Translations under genes and position numbers: made by a program
NCBI GenBank assembly: GCA_017431345.1
Contig: JAFRLH010000085.1
Span: 37,911 to 101,910, forward strand
From: Lachnospiraceae bacterium
GTDB lineage: Bacteria; Bacillota; Clostridia; Lachnospirales; Lachnospiraceae
Length of the DNA: 64,000 bases
Direction of reading: 5' to 3'
Shown: positions 9,067-16,013 of the stretch, piece by piece
Layout: every line of letters begins with the position of its first letter
Numbering within the stretch: position 1 is the first letter of the stretch
The notes under the pieces: model-generated
What the model was told of the DNA's origin: nothing
The model's input: only the letters and a program-made list of their open reading frames with translations
The model's database searches: none

Positions 9067-10392
9067 TTGAAAATAGCACCCCTGGATCTTGCCAACACGC
9101 CGGGTATTTATTACGCACTGACTTACGGGATCAGTGCGCTTATTTTTATATTCCTGAATAAAAGAAGAAAGAATACCTTCCGGTGGACGCTGCAGTTCTT
9201 AGCCTTATGGATCTTCCTGATGGTCTTCATGCTGTTTACCTACAGGATCAGGGTCGAATTATTCCTGCCGAGTGTAGTACTGGAATCTTCTGTTGTTTTC
9301 CTGATGATCGTCACCGGCTGTGATATGCCGATGAAGAACTGCGTTTATTTTACGGTGCAGGCGTTTATCTCGGGCGAATTTGCGGCTTCTCTGGAATGGC
9401 AGATGTTTTATTTTTTGCTGACTTCAGTTGGACTACCGCTTCGGATGAGCCTGAATATCATTACACTGCTTATTGTACATGGAACCGTATTTACGATCAT
9501 CTGGTTCCTGCAGAAACCGTACAGGGAAGGCAACCGGCTTCTGGATATCACCGCAAAGGAAATGATCACCGTACTTTTTACCGGGACAGCGATCTATGCG
9601 CTCAGCAATATCAGCTATGCGCTCAAGAATACGCCATTCAGTTCTTCGTTCGTTTCCGAGATCTTTACAATACGAACGCTGGCAGATCTCGGGGGAATCG
9701 CGATCCTTTTCGGATACCATATGACGCTGCAGGAAACGCAGGTAAGACGCGAGATGGAGAATCTCCAGAACGTGCTGGATATGCAGTACAAGCAATACCG
9801 CGTCTCGGAACAGACGATCGATCTGGTCAACCGGAAATATCACGATCTGAAGCATCAGATCGCCTATCTGAAGAGCGATATTACGGAAAAACAGAAGCTG
9901 GATTTCCTGAATGAAATGGAAGCGGAAGTCAGGCAGTATGAAGCGCAGAATCAGACCGGCAATCATGTCGTTGATACCATTCTTACGGAAAAGTATCTGC
10001 AGTGTCAGAAACTGAATATTCAGATGACGGCGGTCGTTGACGGAAAGGCGATGGAATTTCTGCCGGTCATGGAGATCTGTTCGCTGCTTGGGAACGCGCT
10101 GGATAACGCGATCGAGGCTGTACAGAAAGTGGTGCCGGAGCAGGAAAGACTGATCCGTTTCTCTGTGGATAAAACAAAAGGCTTTCTGCGGATGAGAGTC
10201 GAAAACAGGTATATGGGTGATCTGAAAATGCGGGACGGGAATCCGTTTACGACAAAGCAGAATAAGGAATATCACGGTTTCGGCGTGAAAAGCATGAAAA
10301 CAATTGCCGAAAAACATGACGGCTCGCTGCATGTGGATCTGAAAGACGGATGGTTCCTGCTGAACATCCTGATCCCGGTCCCTGTCGGATAA
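9067..10392 (+). CDS. GHKL-type sensor histidine kinase (AgrC-like)
   Basis: 441 residues, TTG start 7 nt behind GGGAGGT. About six to seven membrane helices occupy residues 12-220, followed by a coiled coil, the phospho-acceptor region YHDLKHQ (His259) and a GHKL ATPase domain with N-box LLGNALDNAIEAV and the G-box GFGVKSMK. It would phosphorylate the LytTR regulator encoded just upstream. The signal is unknown; the membrane region resembles AgrC-like polytopic sensors. Confidence 0.87.
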   Translation: MKIAPLDLANTPGIYYALTYGISALIFIFLNKRRKNTFRWTLQFLALWIFLMVFMLFTYRIRVELFLPSVVLESSVVFLMIVTGCDMPMKNCVYFTVQAFISGEFAASLEWQMFYFLLTSVGLPLRMSLNIITLLIVHGTVFTIIWFLQKPYREGNRLLDITAKEMITVLFTGTAIYALSNISYALKNTPFSSSFVSEIFTIRTLADLGGIAILFGYHMTLQETQVRREMENLQNVLDMQYKQYRVSEQTIDLVNRKYHDLKHQIAYLKSDITEKQKLDFLNEMEAEVRQYEAQNQTGNHVVDTILTEKYLQCQKLNIQMTAVVDGKAMEFLPVMEICSLLGNALDNAIEAVQKVVPEQERLIRFSVDKTKGFLRMRVENRYMGDLKMRDGNPFTTKQNKEYHGFGVKSMKTIAEKHDGSLHVDLKDGWFLLNILIPVPVG

Positions 10393-10418
10393 GACCGCCG
10401 GAAAGGAGAGGAAGCGCT

Positions 10419-10448
10419 GTGCACTGCGTTTCCCGAACGCTGCAATGA
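10419..10448 (+). CDS. candidate 9-codon leader ORF coupled to the AraC gene
   Basis: GTG at 10419 sits 8 nt after a strong GGAGAGG site and reads MHCVSRTLQ before a TGA that overlaps the ATG of the AraC gene. The AraC ATG itself has no ribosome-binding site at normal distance. Translational coupling through this mini-ORF would explain that. Alternative: a non-canonical in-frame start (CTG at 10424). Confidence 0.3.
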   Translation: MHCVSRTLQ

Positions 10449-11395
10449 ATCAGGCGATATTGAAAAAACTCTCTCCTGTGACAGAGGAAGAAAAGCGGAT
10501 CATGGACGGTCAGACACAGATCGACCGGAGCATTTATATGGACGGCAGCCGCGACGTGATCAGCGGCGAGAAGCTGCTGAAGCCAGGACAGCTGATCGAC
10601 GTGCGCCCCCATACCCGGTTTATCCCGTTCCCGGAACATACCCATGATTACGTAGAAATCGTTTACATGGCTTCCGGCAGCACGGTGCATATCGTAAATA
10701 AGGACAGGATCTTACTGAAGACCGGAGAGCTGCTTCTTCTTGGGCAGAACGCCAGGCAGTCGATCGAAGCGGCTGGGGAAAAGGATATCGCAGTCAATTT
10801 TATTGTGCGTCCGGATTTTTTTGCCGGTACGCTGGATTTTCTGGGGACAGAAGAAACGCCGCTGCGGCATTTTATCACTTCCTGCCTTGTCGGGACCGGG
10901 GAGACCGGATATCTGTATTTTCAAGTAGCGGACATCCTCCCCGTGCAGAATATCATCGAGAACCTTCTGTTCATGCTGACGGAGGATACCATGAACCGGA
11001 GAGGCATCAATCAGATGACAGTGGGGCTTCTGTTCGCGCTTCTGCTGGAGCATACCGACAGGCTGACTTTTAAAAAGCGCGATGACGAAATGATCGTCAA
11101 AGTGCTCAGATATGTTGAAGAAAACTATCGATATGGCAGTCTGACGGAACTTGCGGCTGTCATCCCCTATGATATCGCCGGCCTCTCCAGGCTGATTAAA
11201 GAGAAGACCGGAAATACCTATACCGGATTGATGCAGGAGAAGAGACTTTCCCAGGCAGCCTGGCTGCTGAAAAATACAGACAGAAAAGTCAATGAGATCT
11301 CGGAAAGCGTAGGATATGAGAATATCAGCTATTTTCACAGGATCTTTACCGCCCGTTTCGGCCTTTCGCCGAAACAATACAGGGATTCCAAGTAA
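10445..11395 (+). CDS. AraC-family regulator, probably of rhamnose genes
   Basis: 316 residues. Cupin-type ligand-binding domain about residues 50-150 (FPEHTHDYVEIVYM holds the typical His/Glu metal- or sugar-pocket residues) and a C-terminal double helix-turn-helix about 215-316 ending SYFHRIFTARFGLSPKQYR, the AraC signature. Located immediately upstream of the rhamnulokinase gene in the same orientation, it is the best candidate for a rhamnose-responsive activator (RhaR/RhaS role). The A+T-rich direct repeats before the isomerase gene could be its sites. Its own ATG lacks a good ribosome-binding site. Confidence 0.85.
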   Translation: MNQAILKKLSPVTEEEKRIMDGQTQIDRSIYMDGSRDVISGEKLLKPGQLIDVRPHTRFIPFPEHTHDYVEIVYMASGSTVHIVNKDRILLKTGELLLLGQNARQSIEAAGEKDIAVNFIVRPDFFAGTLDFLGTEETPLRHFITSCLVGTGETGYLYFQVADILPVQNIIENLLFMLTEDTMNRRGINQMTVGLLFALLLEHTDRLTFKKRDDEMIVKVLRYVEENYRYGSLTELAAVIPYDIAGLSRLIKEKTGNTYTGLMQEKRLSQAAWLLKNTDRKVNEISESVGYENISYFHRIFTARFGLSPKQYRDSK

Positions 11396-11422
11396 GGACA
11401 CTTTTTTGACAAAATCAGGTCA

Positions 11423-11452
11423 TGGACAATGCCTCCTTTAAGATGATAGAAT
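11423..11452 (+). promoter_or_regulatory. candidate promoter of the rhamnulokinase gene
   Basis: TGGACA (11423-11428), 18 nt, TAGAAT (11447-11452). The -10 is embedded in the palindrome GATAG-AATA-CTATC (11445-11458), which could be an operator. Confidence 0.45.
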
Positions 11453-11481
11453 ACTATCGTCACGAAAGGAGGCTTTTAATT

Positions 11482-12756
11482 ATGAAATACTACCTCGCTG
11501 TAGATATCGGTGCTTCGAGCGGACGGCATATCGTCGGCTGGATGGAAAACGGAGAACTGAAGACGGAAGAGATGTACCGCTTTCCAAACGGCGTTACCGA
11601 ACGTGACGGACATCTTACCTGGGATATCGATGCGCTGCTCGGCCATGTGAAGAAAGGAATCGAAGTCTCGAAAGAGAAATATAAAAAGATCGAAAGTCTT
11701 TCGGTAGATACCTGGGGCGTGGATTACATCCTCCTGAAGGGTGACGAAACAGTTTATCCCTGTTATGCCTACAGGGACAGCCGGACGGAAGAGATCATTC
11801 CGGAAGTGCACGGTACCATCCCTTTTTCCGAATTATACAGAAGAACCGGCATCCAGTTCCAGCCTTTCAATACGATCTACCAGCTGTATCTGGATAAGAA
11901 AAACGGCCGTCTTGAAGGCGCAACTGATTTCCTGATGATGCCGGAATATCTCATGTACAGGCTTTGCGGCAGCAAAGCGCATGAGTATACCAACGCCACT
12001 ACCGGCGGCATGATCAATGCGGAGACCGGTACATATGATGCGGAGATCATTAAAAAGCTGGGACTGCCGGAATCGCTGTTCGGGACACTTTCCCAGCCCG
12101 GAACAGTAATCGGGGAATATGAAGGGATCAAATGTGTTCTCTGCGCTACCCACGACACCGGTTCTGCTGTAGAGGGAATTCCGATGGAGGGAAATCATCC
12201 GTATATCTCCTCCGGGACCTGGTCGCTGCTGGGTGTAAAGACAGAAAAACCCATAACAAATGCGTCCAGCGAACTGGCGAACTGGTCCAATGAAGGCGGT
12301 GTCGGATACAACCGCTATCAGAAAAACATCATGGGCATGTGGCTGATCAACCGGCTGCGGTCGGAACTTTGTCCGGACAAGCCGTTCGGGGAGATCGTTG
12401 CAGAGGCAGAGGCCAGCAGCTTTTCGGAGACTGTCGATGCGAATGCAGCCGGATTCCTGGCGCCGGAGAGCATGAAAGCGGCGTTTGATGAAGCTCTGAC
12501 GATGAAGCCGGCGACCGTGGGAGATTATTTCCGGTGTGCCTACAGAAGCCTGGCGCTCAGCTATATGAATGCCGTGCAGGAACTGCAGCACAATACGGGA
12601 AATCATTACGACAGGATCTATATTGTCGGCGGCGGCGCGAAGAACGCATTTCTCAACAAACTGACGGAAGAAGCTTCCGGCAAGAAAGTGATCGCGCTTC
12701 CGATCGAAGCGACCGCGATCGGCAATCTGAAGATCCAGATACAGGCTGCGGAATAA
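11482..12756 (+). CDS. rhaB: rhamnulokinase
   Basis: 424 residues, start behind AAAGGAGG at 11467-11472. FGGY-type sugar kinase: N-terminal AVDIGASSGRH phosphate-binding loop, SVDTWGVDY, CATHDTGSAV, SSGTWSLLG and IVGGGAKNAFLNKL motifs match rhamnulokinases, which phosphorylate L-rhamnulose to rhamnulose-1-phosphate. It works with the isomerase and aldolase downstream. The protein stops only nine residues after AIGN, making it shorter than well-studied RhaB proteins (about 480 residues in E. coli); the stop lies 10 nt before a large palindrome. Whether this short tail is native to the clade or a truncation is unresolved. Confidence 0.88.
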   Translation: MKYYLAVDIGASSGRHIVGWMENGELKTEEMYRFPNGVTERDGHLTWDIDALLGHVKKGIEVSKEKYKKIESLSVDTWGVDYILLKGDETVYPCYAYRDSRTEEIIPEVHGTIPFSELYRRTGIQFQPFNTIYQLYLDKKNGRLEGATDFLMMPEYLMYRLCGSKAHEYTNATTGGMINAETGTYDAEIIKKLGLPESLFGTLSQPGTVIGEYEGIKCVLCATHDTGSAVEGIPMEGNHPYISSGTWSLLGVKTEKPITNASSELANWSNEGGVGYNRYQKNIMGMWLINRLRSELCPDKPFGEIVAEAEASSFSETVDANAAGFLAPESMKAAFDEALTMKPATVGDYFRCAYRSLALSYMNAVQELQHNTGNHYDRIYIVGGGAKNAFLNKLTEEASGKKVIALPIEATAIGNLKIQIQAAE

Positions 12757-12766
12757 TATAGTTGGC

Positions 12767-12978
12767 AGGAGTCACGGAATTTCTGTGACATTCTCCTCAC
12801 GGCCTGTGACCACTTCGGTGAGCCATAAGGCAACTTCGACTAAGTGTCCGGCGTATTCGCCCATATACGCCAGGCTCTTACCCCGGACACTAAGTCTACG
12901 TAAAGCCTTATGTCTCCCTCTTCGTTCTTTCACAAACGGCCGAGAGGGGAATATCACTGAAATTCCTCGTCTGCTTAA
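12767..12978. repeat. large imperfect palindrome (~210 bp), MITE-like or structured RNA
   Basis: Nested inverted repeats span the region: ggaatttc...attctcct at 12776-12797 pairs with 12945-12966 (19 of 22, two of the differences G-U compatible); ggcc 12801-12804 with ggcc near 12939; cataaggc 12824-12831 with gccttatg 12905-12912; agtgtccgg 12843-12851 with ccggacact 12883-12891; and the apical ggcgtat/atacgcc hairpin. Because of this symmetry both strands carry a ~70-codon ORF with similar ends (GREENVTEIP and GREGNITEIP); I regard these as by-products. It lies between rhaB and the isomerase gene. Confidence 0.8.
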
Positions 12979-12990
12979 AGTCATTAAAAC

Positions 12991-13047
12991 AAATTGATTC
13001 CGTCAGTTTAAAGAAAACAAATCAAGTTGATTCCATCAGCTTAAAAG
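12991..13047 (+). repeat. two direct repeats upstream of the isomerase gene (candidate operator)
   Basis: TTGATTCCRTCAGYTTAAA occurs at 12994 and again at 13027, a 33-nt period (three helical turns). A nearby AAATAAATCAA (13049-13059) recurs before rhaD at 14764-14774. Placement suggests activator sites, plausibly for the AraC protein. Confidence 0.55.
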
Positions 13048-13099
13048 CAAATAAATCAAGTTTTATGCATAGCAGGAAATCCAGTAAGGAGGATATACA

Positions 13100-14518
13100 A
13101 TGTTAGTTGAAACCAAAGCACGCATCGGCGTCTTCTCCATCGCGCTCGGCGCCTATCTCCCTCAGTTCCCTTCCCTCGTACCTGAATTTGAAGCCCAGTA
13201 TGAAGATTTCAAGAAACTCATTCCGGATTCCGTCGAGATCATCGACGGAGGCATCGTGACCACGAAGGAACTGGCCATGGATGCGGGTGATAAGTTCCGC
13301 GCAGCTGATGTCGATCTTGTCATCCTGCAGCTTCTTACCTACGCCACTTCCTACAACATGCTTCCCGCGATCCGGGATCTGGACGTTCCCGTTGTCCTTG
13401 TGAATATCCAGAAGATGAAGGCTCCGGATTATGAGAATACCGATATCGCGACCTGGCTCGGTACGCTGTATGCCTGCGGAGCTGTCGGCGAGATGGTCGC
13501 CGATCTGGAGAGAGCCGGAAAGAGACACGCCGTCATTACGGGCGTTGCCGAAGGCGGAGATCCGGAAGTGGAAGCGGAGATCGCGGACTGGTGCAAAGCC
13601 GCCCAGGTGCGCCGCAGATTCCGCGATACAAATCTGGCGCAGATCGGAAGGCCTTACCCCGGCATGATGGATCTGTATATCGACGAGACCAATCTGTATC
13701 ACAGAATGTCCCTGTATACAAAGCAGTTTGACTGGGAGAAGATGTGGGCGATCGCCGACAACATCACCGATGAAGACGCGATCAGAGCAAAAGCGCAGGA
13801 TATTCTGGATACTTTCGATATCGAAGGCGTGAACACAGTAGAACCGATCTGGGAGATGGCAAAATATGTGGTCGCTTTTGAACAGTGGGTAAGAGATGAG
13901 AAGATCGCTTTTGTTGCTTCCCATTACGATGGATTTGCCCAGGGCAAGGCAGGCGTGCTGGACGGCATGCTGATCCCCGCCTTCTCCATGCTGATCAAGC
14001 AGGGCGTTGCCTGCGCCGTGGAAGGGGACATCAAGGTCTCCATGGCGATGTCGATCCTCAAGACGATCTCCGGCATGGGACAGCTTTCTGAAATGTATTC
14101 CATCGACTTCAACGAAGATATCTGCATTATCGGTCATTCCGGATCAGGCGATGCCGACATTTCCGAAAAGAAGCCTACCATGAAGATCGTTCCGGTATTC
14201 CACGGAAAGACCGGCGGCGGATATCTGACTCAGTTCTATCCGCACCTCGGCCCGGTCACTTATCTCGGGATCACGCAGGATAAGGAAGGAAACTTCAAGT
14301 TCGTTGTCGCTGAGGGCGTCAATGAGCCCGGCCCGATCTTCACTTTCGGCGACACAAATATGCGCACAAGATTCACCTGCGGTGCGAAAGAATTCAACAA
14401 CAGATGGGCGGAAGCCGGCCCTACGCATCACATGGCAGCTGCATCGGGCAGACATATCGATACGATCCTGAAGGTCGCGAAGATCTTCAATGTGCCGGTA
14501 GATATTGTGACAAGATAA
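13100..14518 (+). CDS. L-fucose/L-arabinose isomerase family protein, probable rhamnose isomerase
   Basis: 472 residues, start behind AAGGAGGATATACA. The fold family is COG2407-like (fucose/arabinose isomerases): C-terminal metal-site and active-site style motifs include VEGD, GHSGSGD, NTNMRTRF-type and GPTHHMAAASGRH. It is not related in sequence to the classical TIM-barrel L-rhamnose isomerase RhaA. Because it lies between rhamnulokinase and rhamnulose-1-phosphate aldolase and no other isomerase is present, its likely job is L-rhamnose to L-rhamnulose conversion, by inference from context. An arabinose or fucose isomerase role cannot be excluded. Confidence 0.78.
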   Translation: MLVETKARIGVFSIALGAYLPQFPSLVPEFEAQYEDFKKLIPDSVEIIDGGIVTTKELAMDAGDKFRAADVDLVILQLLTYATSYNMLPAIRDLDVPVVLVNIQKMKAPDYENTDIATWLGTLYACGAVGEMVADLERAGKRHAVITGVAEGGDPEVEAEIADWCKAAQVRRRFRDTNLAQIGRPYPGMMDLYIDETNLYHRMSLYTKQFDWEKMWAIADNITDEDAIRAKAQDILDTFDIEGVNTVEPIWEMAKYVVAFEQWVRDEKIAFVASHYDGFAQGKAGVLDGMLIPAFSMLIKQGVACAVEGDIKVSMAMSILKTISGMGQLSEMYSIDFNEDICIIGHSGSGDADISEKKPTMKIVPVFHGKTGGGYLTQFYPHLGPVTYLGITQDKEGNFKFVVAEGVNEPGPIFTFGDTNMRTRFTCGAKEFNNRWAEAGPTHHMAAASGRHIDTILKVAKIFNVPVDIVTR

Positions 14519-15005
14519 CAAATTTATATAATACTGACAATTGCGAAAGAATCCGCATTAAAAAACGCTTTTTCTGCTGCAGCCTAAAGAATACTTTGGA
14601 ATAGTAAAATTTACAGCAGCCTGAAGTGCTCATTTTAAACGATCCTCTCGCAAGCGTTCAGACTTGTGCATATAAAACAAAATATTTTGAATTATGGTCT
14701 GGTTTGGTGCACAGAAATCTCATTTAAAGAATTTATGGTCTTTTAAAAAATAATATTATGACAAAATAAATCAAAATAATGCTAATATTTAACCTGTCAG
14801 GACAGCAGTCATATAAAATCCAGGACCTAAATCATTAAGAATAGAGAATATGTGCACAGGAAAAGACCATAAAGAAGAAAAAACATTGTTTCCTGCACAA
14901 CCTGCATAACCATTCATGATTTGAACAGACAATCACCTGCAAATCTATAAACAGATAAGCAAACATACAGATAAGCAAACATGCAATCATAAAGGAGAAA
15001 GAATC
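14519..15005 (+). other. A+T-rich 487-nt regulatory gap between isomerase and aldolase genes
   Basis: No coding potential was seen. It holds a candidate promoter ATGACA-N17-GCTAAT (14758-14786) overlapping the AAATAAATCAA motif shared with the isomerase upstream region, and a perfect tandem duplication near its end. No convincing intrinsic terminator was found after the isomerase gene. Confidence 0.5.
14951..14982 (+). repeat. perfect tandem repeat, 2 x 16 nt
   Basis: acagataagcaaacat occurs twice back to back, ending about 23 nt before the rhaD ATG, within the 5' leader and just ahead of the ribosome-binding site AAAGGAGAAAG. Confidence 0.85.
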
Positions 15006-15833
15006 ATGGCAAAGAACGCGATTTACAATATCAACTGCATCGAAGGTTTCATGCGTATGTGCAATGACGGCTGGCTGCAGGGCTGGCACGAGCGCAACGG
15101 CGGCAATCTCACCTACCGCATGAAGGCTGAGGATATTGAAGCCTGCCGTCCGTATTTCAAGGCACCCGGTGAATGGGTGAACATGGGTGTTCAGGCAGAG
15201 AATCTGGCCGGAGAGTATTTCATCACCACCGGCAGCGGAAAGTTCTTCCGCAATGTGGAGATCCGTCCCTGTGAGAGCTTCGGTATCGTAGAGATCAATG
15301 AAAAAGGAGATTCCTGGCGGATCGTCTGGGGTCTCGAAGGCGCAAAGCCCACCAGTGAATTTCCTTCTCATTTCATGAATCACAGCGTCCGCAAAGCGGC
15401 TACCAATGGTGAGAACCGTGTGATCTATCACCTGCATGCCACAAATGTGATCGCGCTGACCTACGTCCTTCCGCTTACCGACCGCGCTTTCTCCCGTGCG
15501 CTTTGGCAGAGCGCGACCGAATGCCCGGTCGTATTCCCTGAGGGTGTCGGCGTGGTGCCGTGGATGGTTCCCGGCGGCGCAGACATCGCCATGGCTACTT
15601 CCGAACTGATGAAGACTTATCAGGCAGCGATCTGGGCGCAGCACGGCCTGTTCGCATCCGGCCCGGACTTTGATATCACTTTCGGCCTTGCACATACGAT
15701 CGAGAAGAGCGCAGAGATCTACTGGAAAGTGCTTGCGACCGGACAGCCGATCCTGCAGACCATCACGGATGATGCGCTCCGTGCGATCGCAAAGGATTTC
15801 GGGGTACAGCTGAACGAAGCATTTCTCGACTGA
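15006..15833 (+). CDS. rhaD: rhamnulose-1-phosphate aldolase
   Basis: 275 residues, start behind AAAGGAGAAAG. Class II zinc aldolase of the RhaD type (aldolase_II fold), cleaving L-rhamnulose-1-phosphate to dihydroxyacetone phosphate and L-lactaldehyde. Visible features: WHERNGGNLTYR near the N terminus, TTGSGKFFRN, HLHATN (zinc His pair) about residues 140-146, and WAQHGLFASG with the third metal His. Length is normal for RhaD (274 in E. coli). It completes the rhamnose pathway; no lactaldehyde reductase or rhamnose transporter is in the window. Confidence 0.93.
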   Translation: MAKNAIYNINCIEGFMRMCNDGWLQGWHERNGGNLTYRMKAEDIEACRPYFKAPGEWVNMGVQAENLAGEYFITTGSGKFFRNVEIRPCESFGIVEINEKGDSWRIVWGLEGAKPTSEFPSHFMNHSVRKAATNGENRVIYHLHATNVIALTYVLPLTDRAFSRALWQSATECPVVFPEGVGVVPWMVPGGADIAMATSELMKTYQAAIWAQHGLFASGPDFDITFGLAHTIEKSAEIYWKVLATGQPILQTITDDALRAIAKDFGVQLNEAFLD

Positions 15834-15875
15834 TTTTTCCTGCATTTCATCCGGAATAAATGAATATCCATAATA

Positions 15876-15900
15876 AAACGCTCCTTCGGGAGCGTTTTTC
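15876..15900 (+). terminator. intrinsic terminator after rhaD
   Basis: aaaacgctcc-ttcg-ggagcgttttt: GC-rich stem with UUCG tetraloop and T run. Confidence 0.93.
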
Positions 15901-16013
15901 CGCTTTGTGAAAAGCCATGATGCCGAAAGGCTTGCAGATATTGAAATTAAATATTATTATGAACTGTAAGACAACGCTGCCTCTGCAGAGAGAAACGTTT
16001 TGGGAGCAGATTC

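Noticed and set aside
8300-10450. agrD-like peptide gene near the LytTR/GHKL pair
   Set aside because: No short ORF with a ribosome-binding site and the expected amphipathic-Cys-acidic layout was found.
12772-12997. Two ~70-codon ORFs on opposite strands
   Set aside because: They arise from the palindrome symmetry; they have no family resemblance and no ribosome-binding sites.
14951-14982. CRISPR-like repeat
   Set aside because: Only two adjacent copies without spacers; no cas gene in the window.
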